From Metapseudomonas otitidis (GTDB lineage: Bacteria; Pseudomonadota; Gammaproteobacteria; Pseudomonadales; Pseudomonadaceae): a stretch of 64,000 nt of DNA. The DNA lies in NCBI RefSeq assembly GCF_900111835.1, contig NZ_FOJP01000004.1:166668-230667 (forward strand). The letters are read 5' to 3'. The translations under genes were made by a program, and so were the position numbers. Numbering within the stretch: position 1 is the first letter of the stretch; the number at the start of each line of letters is the position of its first letter. Shown one piece after another: positions 29,809-37,913 of the stretch. The notes under the pieces are model-generated. The model was not told the DNA's origin. It saw nothing but the letters and a program-made list of their open reading frames with translations, and did not search any database.

Positions 29809-32583
29809 ATGGACAGGTCCCGCGGGGGGAACTCCCCGTCCCACAATGATAAAGACACAGGGATACAGGCCGTGGATGCAGTTCTCGACCCCGCAGCCGG
29901 CAGCTTCTTGCGCTCGCAAACGATGACGCCCCAGGCGTCTGCCGGCCATTTGCCACGACCGCAGATCCAGGCGGCCATGGCGGCATACCCACAAGCTCGA
30001 CTGCTGCTGTTCTCGGCTCCGGCCGGTTTCGGCAAGAGCACCGCCCTGGCTTCGCTTGCCGAACAACGTCGGCAGGCCGGCAGCCTCGTGGCCTGGCTCT
30101 CGCTGGGCAGCGAGGACGACGATCCCGCACGCTTCTTCCTGAAACTCAGCCATGCGCTGGACGAGGCCGTGCCCGGTCTGGCCGATCCTGCCCGTGCCTT
30201 CCTGCAGAACACCATGCAAGTGCCCGTCGCAGCGGTGCTGGAGAGCCTGCTGGTGGGGCTTTCCGCCCTCGACCAGCCGCTGCTGCTGGTGCTGGATGAC
30301 CTGCACCTGGTCACCGATGCCGAAATCTTCAATGCCCTGAGCCGATTGGTGAAGCTGGCGCCACCGGGTTTCAGCCTGGCCATCGGCAGCCGCTCCCTGC
30401 CGCCGATGAACCTGGCCACCCTGCGGGCCAAGGGCTGGTTGCTGGAGGTGGGGCTTGACGAATTGCGCCTGACCGAGGACGAAACCCGCGCCTACCTGGA
30501 GCGCAGTGGCATCGTGTTGGACGCCACCACCCTGTCCGCACTGCACCAGCGCACCGAGGGCTGGATGATCGGCGTGCACCTGGCCAGTCTCTGGCTGCGC
30601 CACCAGCCCCAGGCCGCCGAGCAGGTGCAGACCCTGGGTGCCGACCAGGCCGCCGTGGGCGACTACCTGCTCACCTCCGTGTTCGAGCAATTGCCCGCCG
30701 ACCTGCAGGAGGCCCTGCTGGCCCTGGGCATCGCCAGCCAGCTCAGTGGCGACCTGGCCAATGCCCTCACCGGGCGCAGCGATGGCCAGGCCCTGCTGGA
30801 GCGGCTGGAGACCATGCAGCTGTTCCTCCTGCCCCTGGACCGCGAGCGCCAGTGGTACCGCTTCCACCACCTGTTCGCCGACTTCCTCCGGGGCCGGTTG
30901 CGCGCCCGCGACCCGGACCGCTTCCAGCAGCTGCACTTCAACGCCAGCCTGTGGTTCACCAACCACCACATGCAGAACCTCGCCATCGAGCACGCCTGCC
31001 TGGCCGAGGACCCCGAGATGCTCGCGGCCCTGGTGGACGGCTGCGGCCTGGAGTTGATCAACCGCGGCCAGCTCAACCAGATCTACCGCTGGCGCCAGCA
31101 GGTGCCGGACGACATCGCCGCGCGCTACCCCACCCTGGTGCTGGCCGACGTGTGGAACCGCGCCACCGAACTGGCGCTGCCCGAAGCCAACCAGATGCTC
31201 GACGACCTGCTCGCCCGCTGGGGCGGGGAGGGCGGCCAGGCTCCCCTCAGCGACAAATACCTGGCAGCCCTGGCGGTCAAGGCTGCCATCGCCTTGCAGA
31301 AGGATGATCTCGATCTGTGCGTGACCCTGGCGCGCAAGGTCGAAGGCCACCTGGGCCAGAACGAGGCCTTCCTCGAAGTGGCCATGCTGGTCATCGGCGC
31401 CCTGGCGCTGTCGATCCTCGCCCAGCCCGACCAGGCCCGTCGCTTGCTGGCCCTGGCGCAGCAACGCAACCACTTCCTCGAAGGGCGCTACCTCGACATG
31501 CAACTGGGCAACGTCGAGGTACTGCTCGCCCTGGAGCAAGGCCAGGTCAAGCAGGCACAGCTGCTCCACGAGCAGATGCGTGCGCGCCTGGTGCCGTTGT
31601 TCGACGAACGCTCCCGCGCCCTGGCCCTGCCCGCCATCATCGAAGCGCTGATCGCCTACCATCAGGGCCGGCTGGACGGCCTGGAAGAGCGCCTGCGCTG
31701 GGCCCTCGGGCATGTCGACGTGATCAAGCCGATCGACATCTACGCCCAGGGCATGCTGTTCCTCGCCCGTGTCCAGCGCATGCAGGACCGCTCCAAGGAG
31801 GCCCAGGCCACCCTGGTGCTGATGCAGAACCTGGCTGCCCGCAACCAGTCCTGGCGCTTCTATGCCCAGGCGGTGGCCGACGAGGTGACGCTGATCCTCC
31901 AGGAGCCGGCCACCGACCGCATCAAGCGCGCCGAGCAGCGCCTCAAGACCGTGGACTGGGACAAGCTCGCCGCCGACTACGTCCGCCGCGGCTTCAACCC
32001 TGTGCTCTGGACCCAGGGCCTGCTGCGGGTGCGCCTGCAGCAGGCGCGGGGGCACTACAGCGAGGCACTGCACGAGATCAACCAGCTGCGCGCCCAGCTG
32101 CTGCCGGGCTGGCACGGCCTGCAGCGCTTGCGGCTCGACCTGCTGGCAGCGCTGAGCTACCAGCGCCTCGGCTACCAGGAGCGCGCCCACAGCCTGCTGG
32201 TGCAATGCCTGCTGAGTGCCGAGCGCGAAGGCATCCGCAGCCTGTTCGTCGAAGAGGGCGACGCCATCCGACTGCTGCTGCAACAGCTGGAGGCGGCCGA
32301 GCGCCAGCCCTCCCTGCAGGGCTTCATCCGCGAATTGCTGGCCATCTGGCCGGGACAGGACGTACGCAAGGCCCAGGACGTGCTGGAGGAGGGGCTGACC
32401 GAGCGTGAGCGCGAGGTCGTGCTGCTGGCCGCCGAAGGGCTTTCCAACGAGGAGATCGGCCAGCAGCTCTCGCTGGCCCTGGGGACCGTCAAATGGCACC
32501 TGCACAACATCTACGAGAAGCTCAAGGTGCGCAATCGCACCCAGGCCATACGTCGGGCCCGGGAACTGGGGCTGCTGCAGTGA
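29809..32583 (+). CDS. LuxR-family large ATP-binding (MalT-like) regulator 1
   Basis: Up to 924 residues, MalT/LAL type: an N-terminal NTPase (Walker A SAPAGFGKST at about 69-78, Walker B LLLVLDDLHLV near 160), a winged-helix/arm region, a long TPR-like helical middle and a C-terminal LuxR helix-turn-helix (EREREVVLLAAEGLSNEEIG and GTVKWHLHNIYEKL). Such proteins oligomerise on ATP and an effector, then activate promoters. The start is uncertain: ATG 29809 or GTG 29872. It overlaps the next regulator by 4 bases (GTGA), so the two are translated together and probably act together. Confidence 0.92.
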   Translation: MDRSRGGNSPSHNDKDTGIQAVDAVLDPAAGSFLRSQTMTPQASAGHLPRPQIQAAMAAYPQARLLLFSAPAGFGKSTALASLAEQRRQAGSLVAWLSLGSEDDDPARFFLKLSHALDEAVPGLADPARAFLQNTMQVPVAAVLESLLVGLSALDQPLLLVLDDLHLVTDAEIFNALSRLVKLAPPGFSLAIGSRSLPPMNLATLRAKGWLLEVGLDELRLTEDETRAYLERSGIVLDATTLSALHQRTEGWMIGVHLASLWLRHQPQAAEQVQTLGADQAAVGDYLLTSVFEQLPADLQEALLALGIASQLSGDLANALTGRSDGQALLERLETMQLFLLPLDRERQWYRFHHLFADFLRGRLRARDPDRFQQLHFNASLWFTNHHMQNLAIEHACLAEDPEMLAALVDGCGLELINRGQLNQIYRWRQQVPDDIAARYPTLVLADVWNRATELALPEANQMLDDLLARWGGEGGQAPLSDKYLAALAVKAAIALQKDDLDLCVTLARKVEGHLGQNEAFLEVAMLVIGALALSILAQPDQARRLLALAQQRNHFLEGRYLDMQLGNVEVLLALEQGQVKQAQLLHEQMRARLVPLFDERSRALALPAIIEALIAYHQGRLDGLEERLRWALGHVDVIKPIDIYAQGMLFLARVQRMQDRSKEAQATLVLMQNLAARNQSWRFYAQAVADEVTLILQEPATDRIKRAEQRLKTVDWDKLAADYVRRGFNPVLWTQGLLRVRLQQARGHYSEALHEINQLRAQLLPGWHGLQRLRLDLLAALSYQRLGYQERAHSLLVQCLLSAEREGIRSLFVEEGDAIRLLLQQLEAAERQPSLQGFIRELLAIWPGQDVRKAQDVLEEGLTEREREVVLLAAEGLSNEEIGQQLSLALGTVKWHLHNIYEKLKVRNRTQAIRRARELGLLQ
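29823..29838 (+). repeat. GC-rich dyad near the regulator 1 start
   Basis: CGGGG and CCCCG arms flank GGAACT. If translation starts at GTG 29872 rather than ATG 29809 this dyad lies in the leader and could be an operator or hairpin; otherwise it is coding. Confidence 0.3.
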
Positions 32584-35279
32584 GCAGCGTCAGCCAGCCG
32601 TTCCACCTGCTGCGCACCAAGCTCTACCCGCCGGAAGTCGGCGGGCAGCCGCGCCTGCCGCGCCAGGCGCTGATCGACCGCCTGTGGGAGGCGCGCGAGC
32701 GCCGCGTGCTGGTGCTCAGCGCGCCGGCCGGCTTCGGCAAGAGCACCGTGCTCAGCCTGTTCCGCGAAGCCCTGCAGCGCGAGGGCGCGCGGGTCGCCTG
32801 GCTCTCCTGCGACGAGTCGGACAGCGAGCCGCAGCGCCTGCTGCAGTACCTGGTGGCTGCCGTCGAGGCGGTGATCCCCGGTTTCGGCGCCAACACCGCC
32901 GGCCTGCTCTGCGGTGAGGTGAACTGGCCGGTGGAGGCCATCATCGACGCCTTCGTCAGCGACCTGCAGCGCCTGGAGGGCGAGCTGTACCTGATGCTCG
33001 ACGACTTCCACCGCATCCGCCACGCCAGTCTGGAACAGGGCGCCCGCCACCTGGTGGAGCGCCTGCCCCGCAACGTGCACCTGATCAGCAGCACCCGCTT
33101 CACCCCGCGCAGCCTGTTCGTCGAGAACGAAGCCTTCATGCTCCAGGCCGAGGACCTGCGCCTGTCCCTGGAGGAGACCGAAGCCTACTTCCGCGACGTG
33201 CGCCCGCTGGAACTCAGCCGCAGCGAGCTCAAGCAGCTGCACGCGCGCACCGAGGGCTGGATCACCGCCCTGCACCTGGCCAGCCTGGCGCTGGCGCGGC
33301 ATCCCGATCGCGCAGCCTTCCTCGCCAGCCTCAGCGGCACCGAGCGCAACATCGCCGACTACCTGGCCGAGGACGTGGTCAACAGCCTGCCGGTGACCTT
33401 GCAGCAGTTCCTCGACCAGACCTCGGTGCTGGACGAATTCTGTGCCGACCTGTGCAACGCCCTGACCGGCCGGCGTGACGGCCTGGACATGCTGATGCGC
33501 CTGCAGCGCGAGCAGCTCTTCGTCATCGCCCTGGACGAGCAGGGCGAGTGGTTCCGCTACCACCACCTGTTCGCCGAGTTCCTCCAGGGGCGCCTAGCGC
33601 GACACGGTGACAGTGCGACCTTGCTGCACGCCGCCGCCCGCTGGTGCGAAAGTCATGACCTGCCCGACCGGGCCATCAAGTACGCCCTGAGGGGCCGGGA
33701 TTTCGCCTTTGCTGCCGAGTTGCTGGAGCGCCAGGGGGCACGGCTGATCGCCGGCAACCGGGTCTACGGCATCCTCTCCATGCTCAAGGACGTGCCGGCG
33801 GAGGTGATCCGCGAGCACCCGGTGTTCCAGATCTTCTACGCCTGGCAACTGGCCTTCGAACAGAAGTTCGCCGAGTCCGAGGCGCTGATCGAGGAAGTCA
33901 GCACGCGCCTGCTGCAAGGGCGCGGCAAGGTCATCCACTTCGGGCTCGGCGAGCTGCTAGCCGCGTCCCAGGTGCTCAAGGCCCTGGTGCTGCTCTATCA
34001 GGACAAGCTGGAAGCCTGCCTCAAGGTGGCCCGACAGTGGCTGGCCATGGTGCCGGACAACCAGCCGGTGTTCCGCGCCAGCCTCGCCTGCGTGCAGGCG
34101 GCGGCCTATGCGTTGCTGGGGGAATTCGGTGATGCCGCCGGCTCCATTGCCGCAGCGCGGGAGTGCCTGCGCCTGGTGGACAGCGAATACCTGCACGTCA
34201 TGACCAGCCTGATCGAGTCGCTGATCTGCAAGGAAAGTGGCGAACTGGAGCGTGGGCGCTCCATCGCCGAAGTCGCCCGGGGCCGTGTCGAGCGCGTGTT
34301 CGGCCGCCGCAGCCGGGTCGGTGGACCGCTGGTGCTGGCCTACGCCGACCTGCTCTACGAGCAGGACCGCCACGCGGCCGTGCTGGCCGAACTGCCCCTG
34401 GCCACCACCTGGCGCGACGTGGCTACGCCGGTGGAGCTGATCAGCCGAGGCCAGCTGGTGATGGCGCGGGCGCGGTTCTTCGCCGGTGAGTCGGAGCTGG
34501 CTCTCAATCAACTGGACGACTGGCTCGCCGGGCTTCAGGGCCCTGGCTACGAGCGGGTCTTCGCCCACGGCATGAGTTGCAAGGTGCAGTTCCTGCTCTG
34601 GTTGCGCCGGCCCAACGAGGCCGAGCGGGTCTGCCTGCAGCTGGAGCGCCACCTGGCGCCGTTGTCCCAGGCCCGTTATGCCGACGCCCATACGGTGCTG
34701 GCGCTCTCCCAGGCACGGCTCGCCCTCAGTGAGCGCCGGCCGGAGAAGGCCCAGTCCGTGCTGGAGGCCTGCCTGGCGCGGCAGGGCGCGGAACACCAGC
34801 GTGACCGCCGCCTGCGCCTGTCGCTGTTACTTTCCGTGGCGTACTGGCGCAAGGGTAACAGCGACAAGGCATTCGCCCTGTTCCAGCCCGTGCTGGAGGA
34901 GGCCTGGAACCGGGGCTACCGGCGGCTGTTCCAGGACGACGCGCTCTGGTTGCTGCCGTTGTGGGAGGCCTGGCGTGCTGCCGAGCCCAAGCGGGCCGGG
35001 GTCTGGCAGGGGTTGGCCGACAACCTGCGCGAGCAGTGCCGCCGCCTCAACGTCGATCCGGAGACCTTCGACGACAACCAGGACATCAGCCACCGGGAGC
35101 GGGAGATCCTCCGTTTCGTGGCGGCTGGCTTGTCGAACCGTGACATCGCCCAGGCGGTTCACCTCTCCGAAGCCACCATCAAGTGGCATTTGCACAACCT
35201 GTTCGCCAAGTTGGGCGTGCGCAGCCGCACCCAGGCGGTGCTCAAGGGCAAGAGCCTGGGCCTGCTCAGCGAGGCCTGA
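32580..35279 (+). CDS. LuxR-family large ATP-binding (MalT-like) regulator 2
   Basis: 899 residues from GTG 32580, which overlaps the stop of regulator 1. N-terminal LLRTKLYPPEVGGQ is the classical MalT-type opening, followed by Walker A SAPAGFGKST (about 47-56), Walker B LYLMLDDFHRI, a long helical repeat middle and a C-terminal LuxR helix-turn-helix (HREREILRFVAAGLSNRDIA, then EATIKWHLHNLFAKLG). It is a clear paralogue of regulator 1 in architecture, but divergent in the effector region. The envelope operon at 35522 lies just downstream and is the most likely target. Confidence 0.94.
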   Translation: MSSVSQPFHLLRTKLYPPEVGGQPRLPRQALIDRLWEARERRVLVLSAPAGFGKSTVLSLFREALQREGARVAWLSCDESDSEPQRLLQYLVAAVEAVIPGFGANTAGLLCGEVNWPVEAIIDAFVSDLQRLEGELYLMLDDFHRIRHASLEQGARHLVERLPRNVHLISSTRFTPRSLFVENEAFMLQAEDLRLSLEETEAYFRDVRPLELSRSELKQLHARTEGWITALHLASLALARHPDRAAFLASLSGTERNIADYLAEDVVNSLPVTLQQFLDQTSVLDEFCADLCNALTGRRDGLDMLMRLQREQLFVIALDEQGEWFRYHHLFAEFLQGRLARHGDSATLLHAAARWCESHDLPDRAIKYALRGRDFAFAAELLERQGARLIAGNRVYGILSMLKDVPAEVIREHPVFQIFYAWQLAFEQKFAESEALIEEVSTRLLQGRGKVIHFGLGELLAASQVLKALVLLYQDKLEACLKVARQWLAMVPDNQPVFRASLACVQAAAYALLGEFGDAAGSIAAARECLRLVDSEYLHVMTSLIESLICKESGELERGRSIAEVARGRVERVFGRRSRVGGPLVLAYADLLYEQDRHAAVLAELPLATTWRDVATPVELISRGQLVMARARFFAGESELALNQLDDWLAGLQGPGYERVFAHGMSCKVQFLLWLRRPNEAERVCLQLERHLAPLSQARYADAHTVLALSQARLALSERRPEKAQSVLEACLARQGAEHQRDRRLRLSLLLSVAYWRKGNSDKAFALFQPVLEEAWNRGYRRLFQDDALWLLPLWEAWRAAEPKRAGVWQGLADNLREQCRRLNVDPETFDDNQDISHREREILRFVAAGLSNRDIAQAVHLSEATIKWHLHNLFAKLGVRSRTQAVLKGKSLGLLSEA

Positions 35280-35302
35280 TGAGATCAATGCGGTAGCGAC
35301 TC

Positions 35303-35331
35303 GCCATCCTCCATCCCTTGGATGGGCTGGC
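35303..35331 (+). terminator. Hairpin after regulator 2
   Basis: CCATCC and GGATGG arms around CTT, inside an outer GCCA/TGGC pair, 23 bp after the stop. No U-run follows, so termination would be weak. Confidence 0.35.
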
Positions 35332-35364
35332 AGCCGGGCAGGCGCTCGGTAACGTGGAATCAGG

Positions 35365-35488
35365 TCGGGGCACCCTGTGTGCTCCGAGTCCAAAGCGGGA
35401 GCGCATAGGGAAGCAGCGCCTGCTACGGAGATCGGCCAGGCCGATCCAACTGTCGCCGATGAGGAGGTAGGCGGCAGGCCCCCGGGGC
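35365..35488 (+). other. Strongly structured leader of the fil-like operon
   Basis: Consecutive hairpins fill the DNA before the filA-like gene: a 9-bp stem (35365-35387, loop CCTGT), AGCAG/CTGCT (35412-35424), GATCGGC/GCCGATC (35430-35446), CTGTCGCC/GGCGGCAG with a 12-base purine-rich loop (35450-35477) and a GCC/GGC stem (35478-35488). The segment has no open reading frame of note. The density of perfect stems suggests a structured RNA element; I cannot match it to a riboswitch class. Confidence 0.5.
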
Positions 35489-35521
35489 AACCCACCTGTG
35501 AGAATCTTGGAGATAAAAACA

Positions 35522-35962
35522 ATGAAAAGCTTCAAACAACTGGCTCTCGCCGCTGCTGTGCTCGCTGCTCCGTTCATGGCCCAGGCTGATTTGAAAGCCA
35601 TGGATGACTCTGCCCTCTCGGGCGTCACCGGTCAGGATGGCATCAGCATCTCCGGTAACTTCAACGGCACCATCGGCAGCGTCGTCTACACCGACAAGGA
35701 AGGCTCCGCTTCCGGCAGCCTGCGCCTGGACACCATCGCCTTCACCGGCTTCAACATCTCCGACAGCGCCCCGATCCTGGTCGACGTGATCGACGGCGGT
35801 GCCGGCGGCAACGACAAGCTGCAGATCACCCTGCCGACCATCACCGGTCAGCTCAGCGTCGGCGCCATTCGCATGGGTGATGCCACTGCTGCCAGCATCG
35901 GCTCCCTGGCCGTCAACGACATGAACCTGGCCGGCACCACCATCAAGGTCTGGGGTCACTGA
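35522..35962 (+). CDS. FilA-like secreted protein (DUF6160-like)
   Basis: 146-residue exported protein. The signal peptide is residues 1-22 (cut near AQA-DLK). The mature start carries a motif that recurs in this poorly known family, LKAMDDSALSGVTGQDGISI, followed by a Gly/Ser/Thr-rich, beta-strand-rich body without Cys (GSVVYTDKEGSASGSLRLD). It resembles proteins called putative pilus system protein FilA in Acinetobacter and relatives; no experiment that I know of shows pilus formation. Codon use suggests strong expression. A hairpin follows before the next gene. First gene of a five-gene envelope operon. Confidence 0.85.
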   Translation: MKSFKQLALAAAVLAAPFMAQADLKAMDDSALSGVTGQDGISISGNFNGTIGSVVYTDKEGSASGSLRLDTIAFTGFNISDSAPILVDVIDGGAGGNDKLQITLPTITGQLSVGAIRMGDATAASIGSLAVNDMNLAGTTIKVWGH

Positions 35963-35985
35963 TCCGCGCGCACGACCTGTAGTCC

Positions 35986-36021
35986 GGAAGGTCCCGTCGA
36001 GCCCCGTCGGCGGGGCCTTCC
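35986..36021 (+). terminator. Hairpin (attenuator candidate) after the filA-like gene
   Basis: Inner arms GCCCCG/CGGGGC and outer arms GGAAGG/CCTTCC are followed by TTGTC. It lies in the 87-bp gap before the C39 peptidase gene and may reduce read-through so that the first gene is expressed more than the rest. Confidence 0.55.
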
Positions 36022-36049
36022 TTGTCGCAAGTCCTGATTCGGAACGGCA

Positions 36050-36811
36050 ATGATCGAGATACTGGTTGGCAGCCTGCTGGGCCTGTTCGGCTTCACCCAG
36101 GCCGTGGACACCAAGCCGCAGCCCCAGGGTTCCGTGAACCTGACGCAGTCGCTCGCGCCCAACGGTCCTTACCGGGAGACCGTGAACATCGAGCCGATGA
36201 GCCAGTTGCAGTTCCGCAATGTGATCCGCCAGGCCTACGACTACAGCTGCGGCTCGGCCGCATTGACCAGCCTGCTGGACTACTACCTGGGGCGTAACCT
36301 GCAGGAGCGCCAGGTGATGGAGGGGCTGCTGCGCTATGGCGAGGCGGACAAGATCGTCGAGCGGAGGGGGTTCTCCCTGCTGGACATGAAGCGCTTCGTC
36401 ACCGCCCTGGGCTACAAGAGCGGCGGTTTCCGCGCCGAATTCGAGGACCTCGACAAGCTGGAGCACCCGGCGCTGGTCCCGATCCACTACGGCGGCTTCA
36501 AGCATTTCGTGGTGGTGCGCGACGTCTACAACGATCACGTGTTCATCGCTGACCCTGCCCTGGGGAACATCAGCTTCACCCGCACCCGATTCGAAGAAGT
36601 GTGGGACCAGAACGTGCTGTTCGTGATCTACCCGACCGGTGCGGAACCGCGTAACGCGATGGCCCTGACCGAGCGCGACCTGCGCCTGGTGGATGACAGG
36701 ACCATCAGCCTCCTGGCGTTCCAGCAGTTTCCGCAGATCACCAAGTTCACCGAAAACCAGTTGGACGAGTTGGGCTCGGGAGGCGATATCCGTTACTACC
36801 GACGCAAGTGA
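36050..36811 (+). CDS. C39 family cysteine peptidase (FilB-like)
   Basis: 253-residue peptidase with a hydrophobic N terminus (EILVGSLLGLFGF) that may export or anchor it. The C39 triad is visible: Cys67 in YDYSCGSAALTSLL, His152 in YGGFKHFVVV and Asp168 in FIADPALGN. C39 domains usually sit on ABC exporters and cut leader peptides after double Gly; here the domain is free-standing, a form typical of this operon in other gamma-proteobacteria. The substrate is unknown; the neighbouring FilA-like protein has a GGAGG stretch, which is only suggestive. Confidence 0.9.
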   Translation: MIEILVGSLLGLFGFTQAVDTKPQPQGSVNLTQSLAPNGPYRETVNIEPMSQLQFRNVIRQAYDYSCGSAALTSLLDYYLGRNLQERQVMEGLLRYGEADKIVERRGFSLLDMKRFVTALGYKSGGFRAEFEDLDKLEHPALVPIHYGGFKHFVVVRDVYNDHVFIADPALGNISFTRTRFEEVWDQNVLFVIYPTGAEPRNAMALTERDLRLVDDRTISLLAFQQFPQITKFTENQLDELGSGGDIRYYRRK

Positions 36812-36889
36812 GCGTGCCGTCGGCAGGCCGTCCCGGCCAGTAAAAAGAAGAACCCGCATAAGTTAGAAAAATAACCAGGGGACCGTGCC

Positions 36890-37897
36890 ATGGGAGTGAG
36901 GGGTTATGCATGGCTGGCCATGCTGGCGCTGGGCGCCTGCGGGCCGCTGTGGGCCGAGGAGAGCTCGGTGGACGACGCGCGTGAGGCGCTGAGCAAGAAG
37001 GACGGTGACGCCGACAGCGCCAAGGCGCTGGAGCAGGTGTTCCAGGCATCGGAGAAGAGCTACACGCTGCTGAAGAAGGGCGAGCGCACGCTCACCTACG
37101 GCTTCGACTACTCGCTGACCCGGGATGTGCAGATCGAGCAGGTGCGCACCGGGAACAACGTGTACAGCGTGATCCCGCGCAGCGAGGCCCAGCACACCTT
37201 CACCAACTCCTTCACCTTCGACTACGGCGTCTGGGACAACCTCACCTTCAGCGTGCGGTTGCCTTTCATCGCCAAGTACGACACCGAGCGTGACGTGAAC
37301 GTCTACAGCCTGGGCGATGTGTCCGCCAGCCTGCGCTGGCAGCCCTGGTCGGCCACCCGTGGCAAGCCGGTCACCACGCTGTTCGCCACCCTCGGCCTGC
37401 CCACCGGCGAGAGCCCCTACGACATCAACCGCGAGTCGGACCTCTCCACCGGCAACGGCTACTACAGCCTGGGCGTGGGGGCCAACACCTCCTATGTGAT
37501 CGACCCGGTCGTGCTGTTCGGCTCGGTCGGCTACACCTACAACATGCCGGTGCACAACATCCACCAGAACGTCGGCGGACGAGAACTGGTGGACGTGGAT
37601 CCGGGCGGCACCCTGTCCATGAGCATGGGGTTCGCCTACGCGCTGTCCTATGACGTCTCCCTGGCCACCTCCTACCAGATGGCCTACAACACGAGCCCTA
37701 CCTACACCTTCTCCGACGGCAACAAGGCCGAAGGCAGCGAGCAGACCAGCGCGGTCATGAACTTCTCGCTCGGCCTGCGGACCTCGCCGGACTACATCGT
37801 CAACATCAACGCCGGCTTCGGCATGACCGAGGACTCCCCGGACGTGATGCTCGGGTTCTCCGTTCCCCTGGACATCAAAGGCCTGAAGGCCCAGTAA
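36890..37897 (+). CDS. Outer-membrane beta-barrel protein (transporter-like)
   Basis: 335-residue protein with signal peptide ~1-22 (cut near LWA-EES). A helical, charged segment (~24-55) precedes a barrel with alternating aromatic strands (TLTYGFDYSLTRD, NLTFSVRLPFIAKYDTE, GDVSASLRWQPW, SLGVGANTSYV). It resembles the transporter/meta-pathway phenol-degradation-like barrels found beside FilA-type proteins. AGGGGA lies ahead of the ATG. Likely role: channel or receptor in the outer membrane. Confidence 0.85.
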   Translation: MGVRGYAWLAMLALGACGPLWAEESSVDDAREALSKKDGDADSAKALEQVFQASEKSYTLLKKGERTLTYGFDYSLTRDVQIEQVRTGNNVYSVIPRSEAQHTFTNSFTFDYGVWDNLTFSVRLPFIAKYDTERDVNVYSLGDVSASLRWQPWSATRGKPVTTLFATLGLPTGESPYDINRESDLSTGNGYYSLGVGANTSYVIDPVVLFGSVGYTYNMPVHNIHQNVGGRELVDVDPGGTLSMSMGFAYALSYDVSLATSYQMAYNTSPTYTFSDGNKAEGSEQTSAVMNFSLGLRTSPDYIVNINAGFGMTEDSPDVMLGFSVPLDIKGLKAQ

Positions 37898-37913
37898 CCG
37901 GCGAGGCGACGAC

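Noticed and set aside
35365-35488. Cobalamin or c-di-GMP riboswitch in the fil-like leader
   Set aside because: Some short strings (ATAGGGAA, CAACTGT) recall the B12 element, but order and spacing of the conserved core do not match; GEMM core sequences are absent.
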